DNA from: Nannocystis sp.
GTDB lineage: Bacteria > Myxococcota_A > Polyangia > Nannocystales > Nannocystaceae
Length of the DNA stretch: 64,000 nt
NCBI RefSeq assembly: GCF_016714285.1
Contig: NZ_JADJNN010000006.1
Location: forward strand, 124,001 to 188,000
Reading direction: 5' to 3'
A model generated the notes under the pieces. That model searched no databases, had not been told where the DNA came from, and saw only the letters and a list, made by a program, of their open reading frames with translations. The position numbers and the translations under genes were made by a program. This document shows positions 1-7,387 of this stretch, one piece after another. The stretch's first letter is position 1, and each line of letters begins with the position of its first letter.

Positions 1-1
1 C

Positions 2-661
2 GACCCCGACGACCACTGCCCCGCCGAGCCCGGTCAGGTCGATCGCCGCGGCTGCCCGAGCCTGCGCGACAGCGACGCCGACGGCGTCTACGACCCGGGC
101 CAGGTCGACATCCCGCCGCCCGGCGGCGACCTCTGCCCCGCGCTCCCCGGCGAGCCCGCGCACATCGGCTGCCCGCCGCCCGACAGCGACAACGACGGCG
201 AGCTCGACAGCGACGACCGCTGCCCCGACAAGGCCGAGGTGTGGAACGGCTACCAGGACGACGACGGCTGCCCCGACGAGATCCCCGTCGACCTCGCCGC
301 GATCGTCGGCACCCTGCGCGGCATCAACTTCGCCTTCATGAGCGACCGCATCACCGCCGGCTCGCGCCCCGCCCTCGACCACGCCGCCGCCGTGATGCGC
401 ACCTACCCGTCGATCCGCATCGAGGTCCAGGGCCACACCGACAGCGAGGGCGAGGCCGCCGTCAACGAGGAGGTCTCGCGCCGCCGCGCCGAGTCCGTGC
501 GCCAGTACCTCATCCAGGCCGGCGTCCCGGCCGAGCGCCTGCGCGCCGTCGGCCGCGGCGGCGCACAGCCGATCGCTGACAACAACAGCGCCCGCGGCAA
601 GGCCAAGAACCGCCGCATCGAGCTGGTCCTCGTCAACGACCACGCGACAGGAGCCCCGTGA
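2..661 (+). CDS. OmpA-family outer membrane protein, C-terminal part (partial)
   Basis: The frame is open from base 2, so the start lies before the window. The visible part begins with acidic thrombospondin type 3-like repeats (DSDADG, DSDNDGELDSDD, DDDGCPDE, with spaced cysteines), a fold known to bind calcium. A C-terminal OmpA/MotB domain of about 120 residues follows, with the signatures VQGHTDSEG and KNRRIELV, which in this family anchors the protein to peptidoglycan. It ends in a short tail rather than a membrane segment. The stop codon shares its last base with the ATG of the CHAT gene (TGATG), so the two are probably translationally coupled. Whether this envelope protein is a functional part of the downstream caspase-like operon is inference from that overlap. 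Confidence 0.88.
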   Translation, partial: DPDDHCPAEPGQVDRRGCPSLRDSDADGVYDPGQVDIPPPGGDLCPALPGEPAHIGCPPPDSDNDGELDSDDRCPDKAEVWNGYQDDDGCPDEIPVDLAAIVGTLRGINFAFMSDRITAGSRPALDHAAAVMRTYPSIRIEVQGHTDSEGEAAVNEEVSRRRAESVRQYLIQAGVPAERLRAVGRGGAQPIADNNSARGKAKNRRIELVLVNDHATGAP

Positions 662-2670
662 TGGCCTGGCTCGAGCTCGAGCTCCACCGCAACGACCAGG
701 AGCTGCTGCTCCGCGCCCGCGGCTCGCGCGGCGAATCGTTGCCCCCGCAACCACTCGCCGGCGGCGTCAACCTCGGCCGCGTCACCGGCTTCACCAGCGG
801 CGTGCGCCGGGCCGTCGCCGCCGGTCAGCAGCTCCCCGAGCACGTGCTCACCGAGGCCCACGAGCTCCACGCCGCCGTGTTCCACGGGGCGATCGCCGAT
901 CTCGTCGCCCGCCTGCTCGAGGCCTCGCGTCCGGACGGCGGCCGCCTGCTCGTCCGCCTCAGCGCCTTCGACCCCGAGCTGCAGCGCGTGCCCTGGGAGG
1001 CGATGTGCCGCCCCGGCACCGCCCGCGAATTTGTCGGCGTCAGCCCCGAGCTCCTGCTCGTGCGCGGCGTCAGCTCGGGCGACCCCTTCGAGCCGCGAGA
1101 GATCCGCCGCGCCATGCGACTGCAGGCGATCGTCCCGATCGGCGAGGCCGACCGCCTGCTCGCGCTGCAGCGCGCGCTCGAGGAGCCGATCGCCGCCGGC
1201 GCGATCGAGTGGCTGCCCCCGATCGCCGGCGCCCAGGCCACCCGCGGCCGCCTGCTCGAGCTGATGCGCCGCGCCGAGGCCCCGCACATCCTCCACTGGA
1301 TCGGCCACGGCGGCCTCGACGAGCGCGGCAGCCCCCGCCTCCAGCTCGCCGACGACGGCAGCGGCGACGAGTCCTGGCTGCTCGCCGAGACCCTCGCCCA
1401 GGAGCTGCGCGGCGCCGCCGGCGAGTCGCTCCGCCTCGTCGTCCTCGAGGCCTGCTCCGGCGCCAAACCAGGCGTGTTCGCCAGCGCCGCCGAGACCCTC
1501 GCCCGCAGCGGCGCCGAGGCGGTCCTCGCCCACCTCTGGCCCGTCCGCGCCGAGTTCGCCCGCGACTGCGCCGTCGAGCTCTACCGCGCCCTCACCCTCG
1601 CGCGCGACGGCGCCGGCGACGTCGCGGCCGCCACCGCCGCCATGCGCCGCGCCCTCGCCGAGCGCGGCGCCGAGGTGTTCTCCCCGGTCCTCTACCTGCG
1701 CGGCACCTCGGCCCGCGTGTTCGACCTCCGCCGCCGCCGCCTCATCGCCCCGACCACCACCCCGGCCCCCACCGCCGCCAGCGGGGCCCAGCTGCGCCCG
1801 CTCCACGCCGTCCTCGACGCCCCCTTCTCGCTCGTCCTCGGCGACGTCGGCGAGCGCTTCGCCGGCGCCGACGCCCTGCGCGCCGACCTCGAGGCCGGCC
1901 TCTCCGAGCGCGGCGAGGCGATCGCCCCCAACCTCGACCTCTCCACCCTGGCCGAGCGCTACTTCCTGCACAGCGGCCGCGGCAAGCTGCAGCGCCTGTT
2001 CCAGAAGGACATCGGCGCCGCCGTGAAGATCGCCGTGCCGAACTTCCTGCGCAGCCTCGTCAGCCGCGTCGGCCCCGGCGCCCACACCACCCTGCTGTGG
2101 CTCCCGCTGCTCGAGTGGGCCCTCGCCGAGCGCCACCCGGACCGCAACATCTACACGCTCATGCCCGGCGCCCCCGACGGCCTCGAGAGCCGCCTCGTCA
2201 TGGTCCGCCCCGCCGGCGCCCGCGAGTGGCACGAAGAAGAGGCGCCGGCCGAGGACCTCGACCTCCGCCGCGACATCCTGGTCCTGCGGATCTACGGCGG
2301 CTACTCGCCCGAGGCGCAGCCGATCCTCACCACCCCGCAGCTCACCGAGGACGACCACGTCCGCGGCCTCGTCGCCCTCCAGGGCCTGTTCCCGCCCGCC
2401 TGGGAGGCCCACTTCATGGGCTGGCTGCGCATGCACCCCTTCCTCGGCGTCGGCCTCTCGATCCACGAGTGGCGCCACCGCATGCTGCTCACCTGGCTGC
2501 TCGACCAGCGCCCGCCCTCCCGCGTCAGCGTGGTCGTCACCCGCCCCGGCCGCAACGAGTCCGCGATCTGGGATCAGGGCGCCGGCGGCCTGTTCGGGCG
2601 CGGCGCCCTGCGAGCCTTCGACCTCGACCTCGACGCCCTCGCCGGGCTCTGCGAGGAGGCTGACCCATGA
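661..2670 (+). CDS. CHAT-domain caspase-like protease fused to a SIR2-like domain
   Basis: A 669-residue protein. Residues about 90-350 form a CHAT (caspase HetF-associated with TPRs) peptidase domain: His216 in WIGHGG and Cys265 in LEACSG are the expected dyad, and the domain closes with a typical FSPVLYLRG strand. Residues about 385-665 resemble SIR2-like (SIR2_2) domains: TTLLW at 476-480 in place of TTNYD, RIYGG at 543-547 in place of the usual LHG, LTEDD at 561-565, and FLGVGLS at 594-600. The Asn and His used by NAD-hydrolysing members appear replaced (Leu478, Tyr545), so the second domain may bind rather than cleave NAD. That domain call is moderate. The ATG at 661 overlaps the preceding stop; a GTG at 658 is the alternative. 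The downstream genes suggest a proteolytic signalling or conflict complex. Confidence 0.8.
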   Translation: MAWLELELHRNDQELLLRARGSRGESLPPQPLAGGVNLGRVTGFTSGVRRAVAAGQQLPEHVLTEAHELHAAVFHGAIADLVARLLEASRPDGGRLLVRLSAFDPELQRVPWEAMCRPGTAREFVGVSPELLLVRGVSSGDPFEPREIRRAMRLQAIVPIGEADRLLALQRALEEPIAAGAIEWLPPIAGAQATRGRLLELMRRAEAPHILHWIGHGGLDERGSPRLQLADDGSGDESWLLAETLAQELRGAAGESLRLVVLEACSGAKPGVFASAAETLARSGAEAVLAHLWPVRAEFARDCAVELYRALTLARDGAGDVAAATAAMRRALAERGAEVFSPVLYLRGTSARVFDLRRRRLIAPTTTPAPTAASGAQLRPLHAVLDAPFSLVLGDVGERFAGADALRADLEAGLSERGEAIAPNLDLSTLAERYFLHSGRGKLQRLFQKDIGAAVKIAVPNFLRSLVSRVGPGAHTTLLWLPLLEWALAERHPDRNIYTLMPGAPDGLESRLVMVRPAGAREWHEEEAPAEDLDLRRDILVLRIYGGYSPEAQPILTTPQLTEDDHVRGLVALQGLFPPAWEAHFMGWLRMHPFLGVGLSIHEWRHRMLLTWLLDQRPPSRVSVVVTRPGRNESAIWDQGAGGLFGRGALRAFDLDLDALAGLCEEADP

Positions 2671-2756
2671 GCCAGGTCGAAGCACCCACGCCCCGCGCCG
2701 GCCTCTGCGAGGAGGCTGACCCATGAGCCAGGTCGAAGCACCCACGCCCCGCGCCG
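2645..2756 (+). repeat. 56-bp tandem duplication across a stop/start junction
   Basis: Bases 2645-2700 and 2701-2756 are copies with one mismatch (2646 versus 2702). Each carries GAGGAGGCTGACCCATGAG, the end of the CHAT gene with its ATGA overlap and the start of the next gene. In the first copy the ATG at 2667 opens an 18-codon frame that ends at the TGA overlapping the second ATG at 2723, so ribosomes could pass through two successive ATGA couplings. It is either a recent replication-slippage duplication or an assembly artefact. Confidence 0.92.
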
Positions 2757-3895
2757 CCTTCCGCACCCGCGACCCCGCGGCCCTCGGCGCCCTGCTCGCC
2801 AGCCAGCTGCTCGCCTACCGCTGCAGCACCGTCTACGGCCCCAGCCCGGCGCTCGTCCGCGAGGTCGTCGAGGTCCACGCCCTCGGCCTGCTCGCGCAGC
2901 TGCACGACGTCCGCCGCGTCAGCATCCAGGCCTGGCCCGCGGGCGGCCCCTCGCTCGCCCACCTCGTCGCCGAGCTGCTGCGCCAGCTGGAGCTCGAGCC
3001 CGCCGGCGAGCCCGGCGACCTCGTCGGCCTGCGCCAGGCCCTCGCCCGCGCCCATCGCAGCTCCGATCGCCCGCTCGTCATCGTGCTCCACGACCTCGGG
3101 CAGCTCCTCGACGACGACCGCGATCGGGTCGCCGACCGCCGCCTCATCGACGCCCTCGCCGCCGCCGTCGAGCTCCCGATCCACGGCCTCCAGCTCGTGA
3201 TGACCGTCGGCGAGCACGACCTCGGCGCCTTCCGCCACCTCCTGCGCGGCCGCTGGCGCCTGCTCGCCAACGACCTGCGCCTCCACAGCGACGACCGCCG
3301 CGTGCCGCTCCCCCTGCCGATCCTCGGCCCGGGCGCGGCCGCTGCCGTCGCCAGCCGCGCCCCGCTGCTCGCCGCGCTCGCCCTCGCCGGCCTCGCCCTC
3401 GTCGGCGCCATCTTCGGCCTGTCCCAGCGCAGCGCCGCCGACACCGCCCGCCAGCAGCTCGCCGCCTGTCAGGCCGCCCCCGCGATCACCTGTCCCGAAG
3501 TACAGCCCGCCGCGATCGTACCTGTCCCCAAAGACATCAAGCCGCCGGATCCCCCGCCCGAACCAACGCCCGAGCCCACGCCCGAGCCCACGCCCGAGCC
3601 ACCGCCCGAGCCACCGCCCGAGCCACCCACGCTCACCCCGGTCGTCGCCCCGCCGCCGGTCAAGGTCGCCAAGACCTGCCCCGCCAGGCCCGGGGACGGC
3701 CCCTGCGCCAAGTGTGCCCGCGCGTCGTGCTGCAGCCAGCTGAACGTCTGCAACAGCAGCGCGTGGAAAAACTGCGTGCTTGACGGCAAGGTCCCCAGCG
3801 ACGAGTGCCCGCCCGACGCCATCGAGAAGGACTGCCGCGGCCTCGCCCTGTGCGCCCTCGAGTATCAGTGCAACGCAGTCTGTTACGCCAAGTGA
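2723..3895 (+). CDS. membrane-anchored STAND-like pseudo-NTPase with cysteine-rich C-terminus
   Basis: A 390-residue protein. Residues about 25-205 resemble the NTPase core of nSTAND proteins: YGPSPALV (38-45) sits where a GPSGSGKSSLV P-loop is expected but has no GK[S/T]; LVIVLHDLGQLL (118-129) fits Walker B; VMTVGEHDLGAF (159-170) fits the following sensor strand. It therefore probably cannot bind NTP normally. A single membrane segment at about 213-234 follows, then a PEPTPEP-type rigid linker (about 270-305), and a C-terminal domain with about 11 cysteines, likely disulfide-bonded and outside the cytoplasm. The start is the second copy of the duplicated junction. Lying between two caspase-like genes, it may be the membrane scaffold of the system (inference). 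The TonB-like proline linker alone is not evidence for a TonB role. Confidence 0.72.
   Translation: MSQVEAPTPRAAFRTRDPAALGALLASQLLAYRCSTVYGPSPALVREVVEVHALGLLAQLHDVRRVSIQAWPAGGPSLAHLVAELLRQLELEPAGEPGDLVGLRQALARAHRSSDRPLVIVLHDLGQLLDDDRDRVADRRLIDALAAAVELPIHGLQLVMTVGEHDLGAFRHLLRGRWRLLANDLRLHSDDRRVPLPLPILGPGAAAAVASRAPLLAALALAGLALVGAIFGLSQRSAADTARQQLAACQAAPAITCPEVQPAAIVPVPKDIKPPDPPPEPTPEPTPEPTPEPPPEPPPEPPTLTPVVAPPPVKVAKTCPARPGDGPCAKCARASCCSQLNVCNSSAWKNCVLDGKVPSDECPPDAIEKDCRGLALCALEYQCNAVCYAK
3491..3536. repeat. two degenerate copies of the TGTCC-N4-GGACA hairpin
   Basis: TGTCCCGAAGTACA at 3491-3504 and TGTCCCCAAAGACA at 3523-3536 are imperfect members of the dispersed 14-nt hairpin family. Both lie inside the STAND-like gene, in the stretch between its membrane segment and its proline linker, in slightly different frames. 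That position in a linker fits tolerance of small insertions. Confidence 0.5.
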
Positions 3896-3905
3896 GGCCC
3901 CCCCG

Positions 3906-5627
3906 ATGCACGCCGACGACGAGCCCGCGATCCACCTGCTCCTCAGCCACGCCGACGATCACCGCCCCACCCTCGCGGACGGCCTCCCGGGCGCCGCGAT
4001 CCGCGAGCCCAGCGTCGAGACCGAGGAGCTCGCCCCGCTCTCGTTCTACGACGTCGGCGCCGCCGGCAACGACCTCGAGCAGCAGGGCTGGGGGGTGCTC
4101 GCGCCGACCGGCGATCACGGCGACGCGATGCTCGCCGCGATCGCCCCGCTCATCGCCCACCGCGCCGCCCAGCAAGACCGCCCCGTTCGCATCTACCGCG
4201 TCCCCCCGCGCATGAGCGCCAGCCAGGCCGCGCGCTGGCGCAAGCAGGTCTTCAACATCGACGAGCCCGAGGACATCCCCTACTACCAATTGCTGCTCGG
4301 CGACCTCGACGAGCTCTCCGGCGAATTACAGCAGGTCCAGAGCCTCGGCGGCTGCGTCGGTCGCCTCGCCTTCACCAGCCTCGCCGACTACGAGTCCTAC
4401 GCCGCCAAGGTCCTGCGCTGGGAGCTCGCTCCACCGCAAGTCGGCCCCGCACCGGCCCTGTTCCACACCGTCCACGACGGCTCCGCCGCGACCACCCTGG
4501 GCCACCGCAGCCTCGTCGCCCCGGTCCTCTCGCTCGCCCACGACGCCCGCAGCCGCGCCCGCTTCCCCGCCGACCTCCACGAGCTCGGCGACTCCACCGA
4601 CCCCAGCCCCGACGACCTGCTCGCCCACGTCGACGCCCCCGGCGGCCTCCTCTTCTCGCTCAGCCACGGCGACGGCGCCCCGCGTCAGGGCTGGCGCAGC
4701 GAGCAAGACCGCCGCAGCGGTCAGGGCGCGATGAGCTTCGGCCGCGCCGGCTCGCTCCGCGGCGCCGACCTGGCCGCCCGCCCCTTCATGCCCGGCGGCG
4801 TGTGGTTCATGTTCGCCTGCTTCGGCGCCGGCACCCCCGACCGCAGCCGCTTCCACCACTGGCTCGCCCACCTCGCCGCCCTCGGCAAGTTCCGCGGCAA
4901 CGTCGACGCCGTGCTCGCCAGCCTGCCCCGCGGCGACGAGCGCCCCTTCGTCGCCGACCTCCCCCGCACCCTGCTCGCCAACCCCGAGGGCCCCCTCGCC
5001 TTCATCGGCCACCTCGACCTCGCCTGGTCCTACGCCTTCATGGAGATGGACGACAGCAAGGCCAAGCGCCCCGCCAAGTTCTACAACGTCCTGCGCGCGC
5101 TGGTCCGCGGCGACCGGGCCGGCATCGCCGCCCAGGAGCTCACCCGCTTCTACAGCGACACCAACGACGAGCTCGCCGAGCTCCACGACGCCGCCGAGGC
5201 CCAGCGCAGCGGCGGCCAGCCGACGACCAGCGACCCCCGCCTCGGCCACCTGTGGATGCTGCGCCAGGACCTCGCCGGCTACATCCTGCTCGGCGACCCC
5301 GCCGTCCAGTTGCCCCGCGGCGAGCCCCACAACCCCGTCCGCCCCGCCGACCCCAAGAACGATTCAACGCACCATTGGCCCACGACCATCACCACGGAGC
5401 CCGCGTCGAGCCCGGCCTCCCGCTCGCCCGCGCCCGCCGTTGCCACGCCGCTCGCCCTGCCCGCCCTCGAGTCGGCGATCCACGCCCTCCTCGCCGGCGA
5501 CGAGCCGGCGCTCGCCGTCCACCTCCGCGAGCTCGGCCTCGACCGCCCCACCCTCGAGCGCTGGCGCGACCGCTACACCGCCGCCGGCCGCGACGCCCTC
5601 GCCCGCCACCTGCGTGACGGCGATTGA
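3906..5627 (+). CDS. caspase-like (C25/CHAT-type) cysteine peptidase
   Basis: A 573-residue cytoplasmic protein with no signal peptide. His254 in LSHGDG, preceded by the hydrophobic strand GGLLF, and Cys305 in FMFACFGAGT form the dyad arrangement of clan CD peptidases (C25/CHAT/caspase-like). The first 180 residues are an unrecognised alpha/beta region. The end of the protease region is marked by YILLGDPAVQL (about 460-470), typical of gingipain/C25-like folds. A Pro/Ser linker leads to a small helical module at about 515-573. The ATG at 3906 follows the preceding stop by 10 bases and begins MHADDEP; earlier in-frame codons would overlap the previous gene. As the second caspase-like protein of the operon it could be activated by, or act on, the CHAT-SIR2 protein (inference). 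Confidence 0.75.
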   Translation: MHADDEPAIHLLLSHADDHRPTLADGLPGAAIREPSVETEELAPLSFYDVGAAGNDLEQQGWGVLAPTGDHGDAMLAAIAPLIAHRAAQQDRPVRIYRVPPRMSASQAARWRKQVFNIDEPEDIPYYQLLLGDLDELSGELQQVQSLGGCVGRLAFTSLADYESYAAKVLRWELAPPQVGPAPALFHTVHDGSAATTLGHRSLVAPVLSLAHDARSRARFPADLHELGDSTDPSPDDLLAHVDAPGGLLFSLSHGDGAPRQGWRSEQDRRSGQGAMSFGRAGSLRGADLAARPFMPGGVWFMFACFGAGTPDRSRFHHWLAHLAALGKFRGNVDAVLASLPRGDERPFVADLPRTLLANPEGPLAFIGHLDLAWSYAFMEMDDSKAKRPAKFYNVLRALVRGDRAGIAAQELTRFYSDTNDELAELHDAAEAQRSGGQPTTSDPRLGHLWMLRQDLAGYILLGDPAVQLPRGEPHNPVRPADPKNDSTHHWPTTITTEPASSPASRSPAPAVATPLALPALESAIHALLAGDEPALAVHLRELGLDRPTLERWRDRYTAAGRDALARHLRDGD

Positions 5628-5647
5628 TACGACATGGCCTCACGACC

Positions 5648-6547
5648 ATGTCTTTCAGGACATGTCCAACGCGCCATCTCACCACAATCCTCGCCGCGCT
5701 CCTCGCCTGCGCCCCCGCGCCCCCCGCCCTCGTCGACGAGGCCCTCCCCGCCCCCGCGCCGCCCGCCCTCGTCGACGAGGCCCTCCCCGCCCCCGCGCGC
5801 CGCTTCCTGGTCGGCAACGAGACCGCCCACGACCTGTTCGCCCGCGAGCTCGCCGGCCGCCGCGGCGCCCTCCTCGGCGTCGGCGGCGACGCCTGTTACA
5901 CCCTGATGGCCCTCGCCGACAGCGAGCGCGCCTACCTCCTCGACCACGACCCGCAGGTCGTCGCCCTCCACCGCGCGCTCGGCCCCCGCATCGCCGCCAC
6001 CCCCGACCCCGAACAATTCCTCGCCGCCCTCACCACGCCCCCGAACCCCGAGCTCGCCGCCTCCTGGCCCGCCATCACCGCCCACCTCCGCCGCGTCGCC
6101 GCCCGCCCGCACACCTGGCTCTCCGACCCCGGCCTCTACGCCCGCGTCCATCGCCTGTGGCAGACCGGCGCCGTGTCCCCGGTCCTCGGCGATCTCGGCG
6201 GCGCCCTCGCGATGCCCACGATCGCCGCCCACGCCGCCCACGCCGGCCTCACATTCACCGTCGTCTATCTCAGCAACGTCGAGGAGAGCCTCCCCGACCG
6301 GCGCCGCCTCGATGAGAACCTCGCCGCCCTCCCGCGCGACCCGGACGCGCTCGTCCTCCGCACCCTCCACCGCCCCGACTGGCCCGCCGCAGATCTGTGG
6401 AGCTACCAGAGCCACGCCCTCACCGCCCTCCTCGCCCGCGACCGCGACCGCCTCGGCGACCTCGCGGCGATCCTCGCCGACGCCGCGACCCGCGGGGCCC
6501 TCACCTTCACCCCGCAGGCCCCGGCCCACTCGACGATCGCCCGCTAA
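5648..6547 (+). CDS. LIC_10091-family lipoprotein
   Basis: A 299-residue protein. A short signal peptide ends in the lipobox LLAC with Cys21, so it is likely a lipoprotein. Two copies of a 13-residue repeat (APAPPALVDEALP) form a spacer. The mature domain has the pattern of the uncharacterised LIC_10091-type family: LLGVGGDACYTLMAL, LLDHDPQVV, VVYLSNVEE and VLRTL. These resemble a Rossmann-like, methyltransferase-like fold, but no activity is known to me. The ATG at 5648 gives the correct lipoprotein signal and lies inside a dispersed hairpin; an in-frame ATG at 5624 would overlap the previous gene. It is close behind the caspase-like gene and may be its last operon member. Confidence 0.75.
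   Translation: MSFRTCPTRHLTTILAALLACAPAPPALVDEALPAPAPPALVDEALPAPARRFLVGNETAHDLFARELAGRRGALLGVGGDACYTLMALADSERAYLLDHDPQVVALHRALGPRIAATPDPEQFLAALTTPPNPELAASWPAITAHLRRVAARPHTWLSDPGLYARVHRLWQTGAVSPVLGDLGGALAMPTIAAHAAHAGLTFTVVYLSNVEESLPDRRRLDENLAALPRDPDALVLRTLHRPDWPAADLWSYQSHALTALLARDRDRLGDLAAILADAATRGALTFTPQAPAHSTIAR
5649..5662. repeat. dispersed hairpin TGTCT-TTCA-GGACA at a start codon
   Basis: One wobble-paired member of the 14-nt hairpin family. The flanking CA/TG extends the stem to CATGTC..GACATG (5647-5664). The start codon of the LIC_10091-type lipoprotein (5648) is in the 5' arm, so pairing could affect translation initiation. Confidence 0.6.
5711..5788 (+). repeat. two 39-bp tandem repeats in the lipoprotein spacer
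   Basis: Two 13-codon units, each encoding APAPPALVDEALP, directly follow the lipidated cysteine. The in-frame period suggests that the repeat only changes spacer length. Confidence 0.85.
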
Positions 6548-6600
6548 TCCTCCGCGAATTTCAAGGCCGCGATGCCGATCCCCGTCTCGACGCCCGCGGC
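6544..6600 (-). pseudogene. orphan C-terminal tail of a second copy of the large unknown gene
   Basis: Read on the minus strand this encodes ETGIGIAALKFAED followed by a stop, matching the end of the protein at 7388-10048 (QTGIGIASLKFAEA, stop). Similarity fades just upstream, and an in-frame stop lies about 11 codons before the matching part, so only the tail remains. It overlaps the last bases of the LIC_10091-type gene. With the intact copy it forms direct repeats on either side of the 6634-7347 gene. Confidence 0.72.
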
Positions 6601-6633
6601 CCAGCAGCGCCAGCGGCGACCTCCCGCCGTGGC

Positions 6634-7347
6634 TCAGGGTAGGTAGCCGATCCTGCAGGCCCGCAGCCCGACGTAGCCAGCGCCTGACTGCTTCGCCGTG
6701 AGTTCGACGTAGTGCCAGCCATCGTCCGAGACGGTCCCCCGCAGATGATCGACGGCGACCCCCTTCACGAAGTCCATCCCCTCCACGTCGTTGGCCTTCT
6801 TCGTCAGCTTCAGGGTCGCTAGCGCGAACGGCGGCGTCGCGTCCGGGTGGTCGGCGTAGCGCGCGTGAAGCAGCGTCGCCGTCACCGCGAACTCCGCGGT
6901 CGAAGCGGTCGCACTGGCCTGGCCGTTCTTCGTGAACATTGTCTGGATCGCGCAGTCGAGCCAGCGGATGCGGGCTCCGCGGGCGAGCTTCACCCGGGCG
7001 TAGGCTTGACCCTGATAGGCAAGATTACGGTCTCGGTCCCTCCAGCTAATATGGAAGCCCAGCTCGACCCCATTCCCGCTGGAGCTTGGCTTCGCCATGA
7101 GCCCGCTGACGGCGTCGGCCGACGCGAAGTCCATCGGGGTGAGGTACTCGAAGCGCAGCCCGACCGGGGGCCCTGCGAGCCCGTCGTTGGGGGCGCCCTC
7201 GGGCGGCTTCGGGAGCGGCTTCGGGTCCACGGGCGGCGCGGGCTTCGGCGACGACTGCGACGGTGGCAGCGGTGCGAAGTACGCGGCCTCCGAGGAGCTT
7301 CCCAATGGTGACAACCCGACCAATACGAGCCAGAGCTTCGACATCAT
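6634..7347 (-). CDS. putative secreted protein of unknown function
   Basis: A 237-residue protein with a signal peptide (KLWLVLVGLSPLGSSSEA, cleavage near residue 22), then a Pro/Lys-rich linker (about 30-55) and one beta-rich domain with motifs GVELGFHISW and DGWHYVELTAKQ. I do not recognise the family. ATG codons at 7347 and 7344 both give the signal peptide; a GTG at 7362 is possible. The gene sits between two copies of the 3' tail of the upstream large gene, so it could have arrived by insertion or by duplication of its neighbour. Confidence 0.62.
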   Translation of the reverse strand: MMSKLWLVLVGLSPLGSSSEAAYFAPLPPSQSSPKPAPPVDPKPLPKPPEGAPNDGLAGPPVGLRFEYLTPMDFASADAVSGLMAKPSSSGNGVELGFHISWRDRDRNLAYQGQAYARVKLARGARIRWLDCAIQTMFTKNGQASATASTAEFAVTATLLHARYADHPDATPPFALATLKLTKKANDVEGMDFVKGVAVDHLRGTVSDDGWHYVELTAKQSGAGYVGLRACRIGYLP

Positions 7348-7387
7348 CCGCCGATGCTGCACGGCCCGCGGAGGCCTGTCAACCGCA

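Noticed and set aside
403..2766. A 787-codon open frame on the minus strand across the CHAT gene, and similar long antisense frames (e.g. 20583-23303, 46518-48929)
   Set aside because: They arise because stops are rare in very GC-rich DNA. Composition is Gly/Ala/Val/Glu/Arg-rich, without domains, and the plus-strand proteins are recognisable.
2723..3895. TonB-like energy transducer because of the PEPTPEP linker after a membrane segment
   Set aside because: The membrane segment is not N-terminal, no TonB C-terminal domain is present, and the front part resembles a STAND NTPase.
661..5627. Gasdermin-type defence locus activated by a CHAT or caspase-like protease
   Set aside because: No small gasdermin-like partner gene is present next to the proteases.
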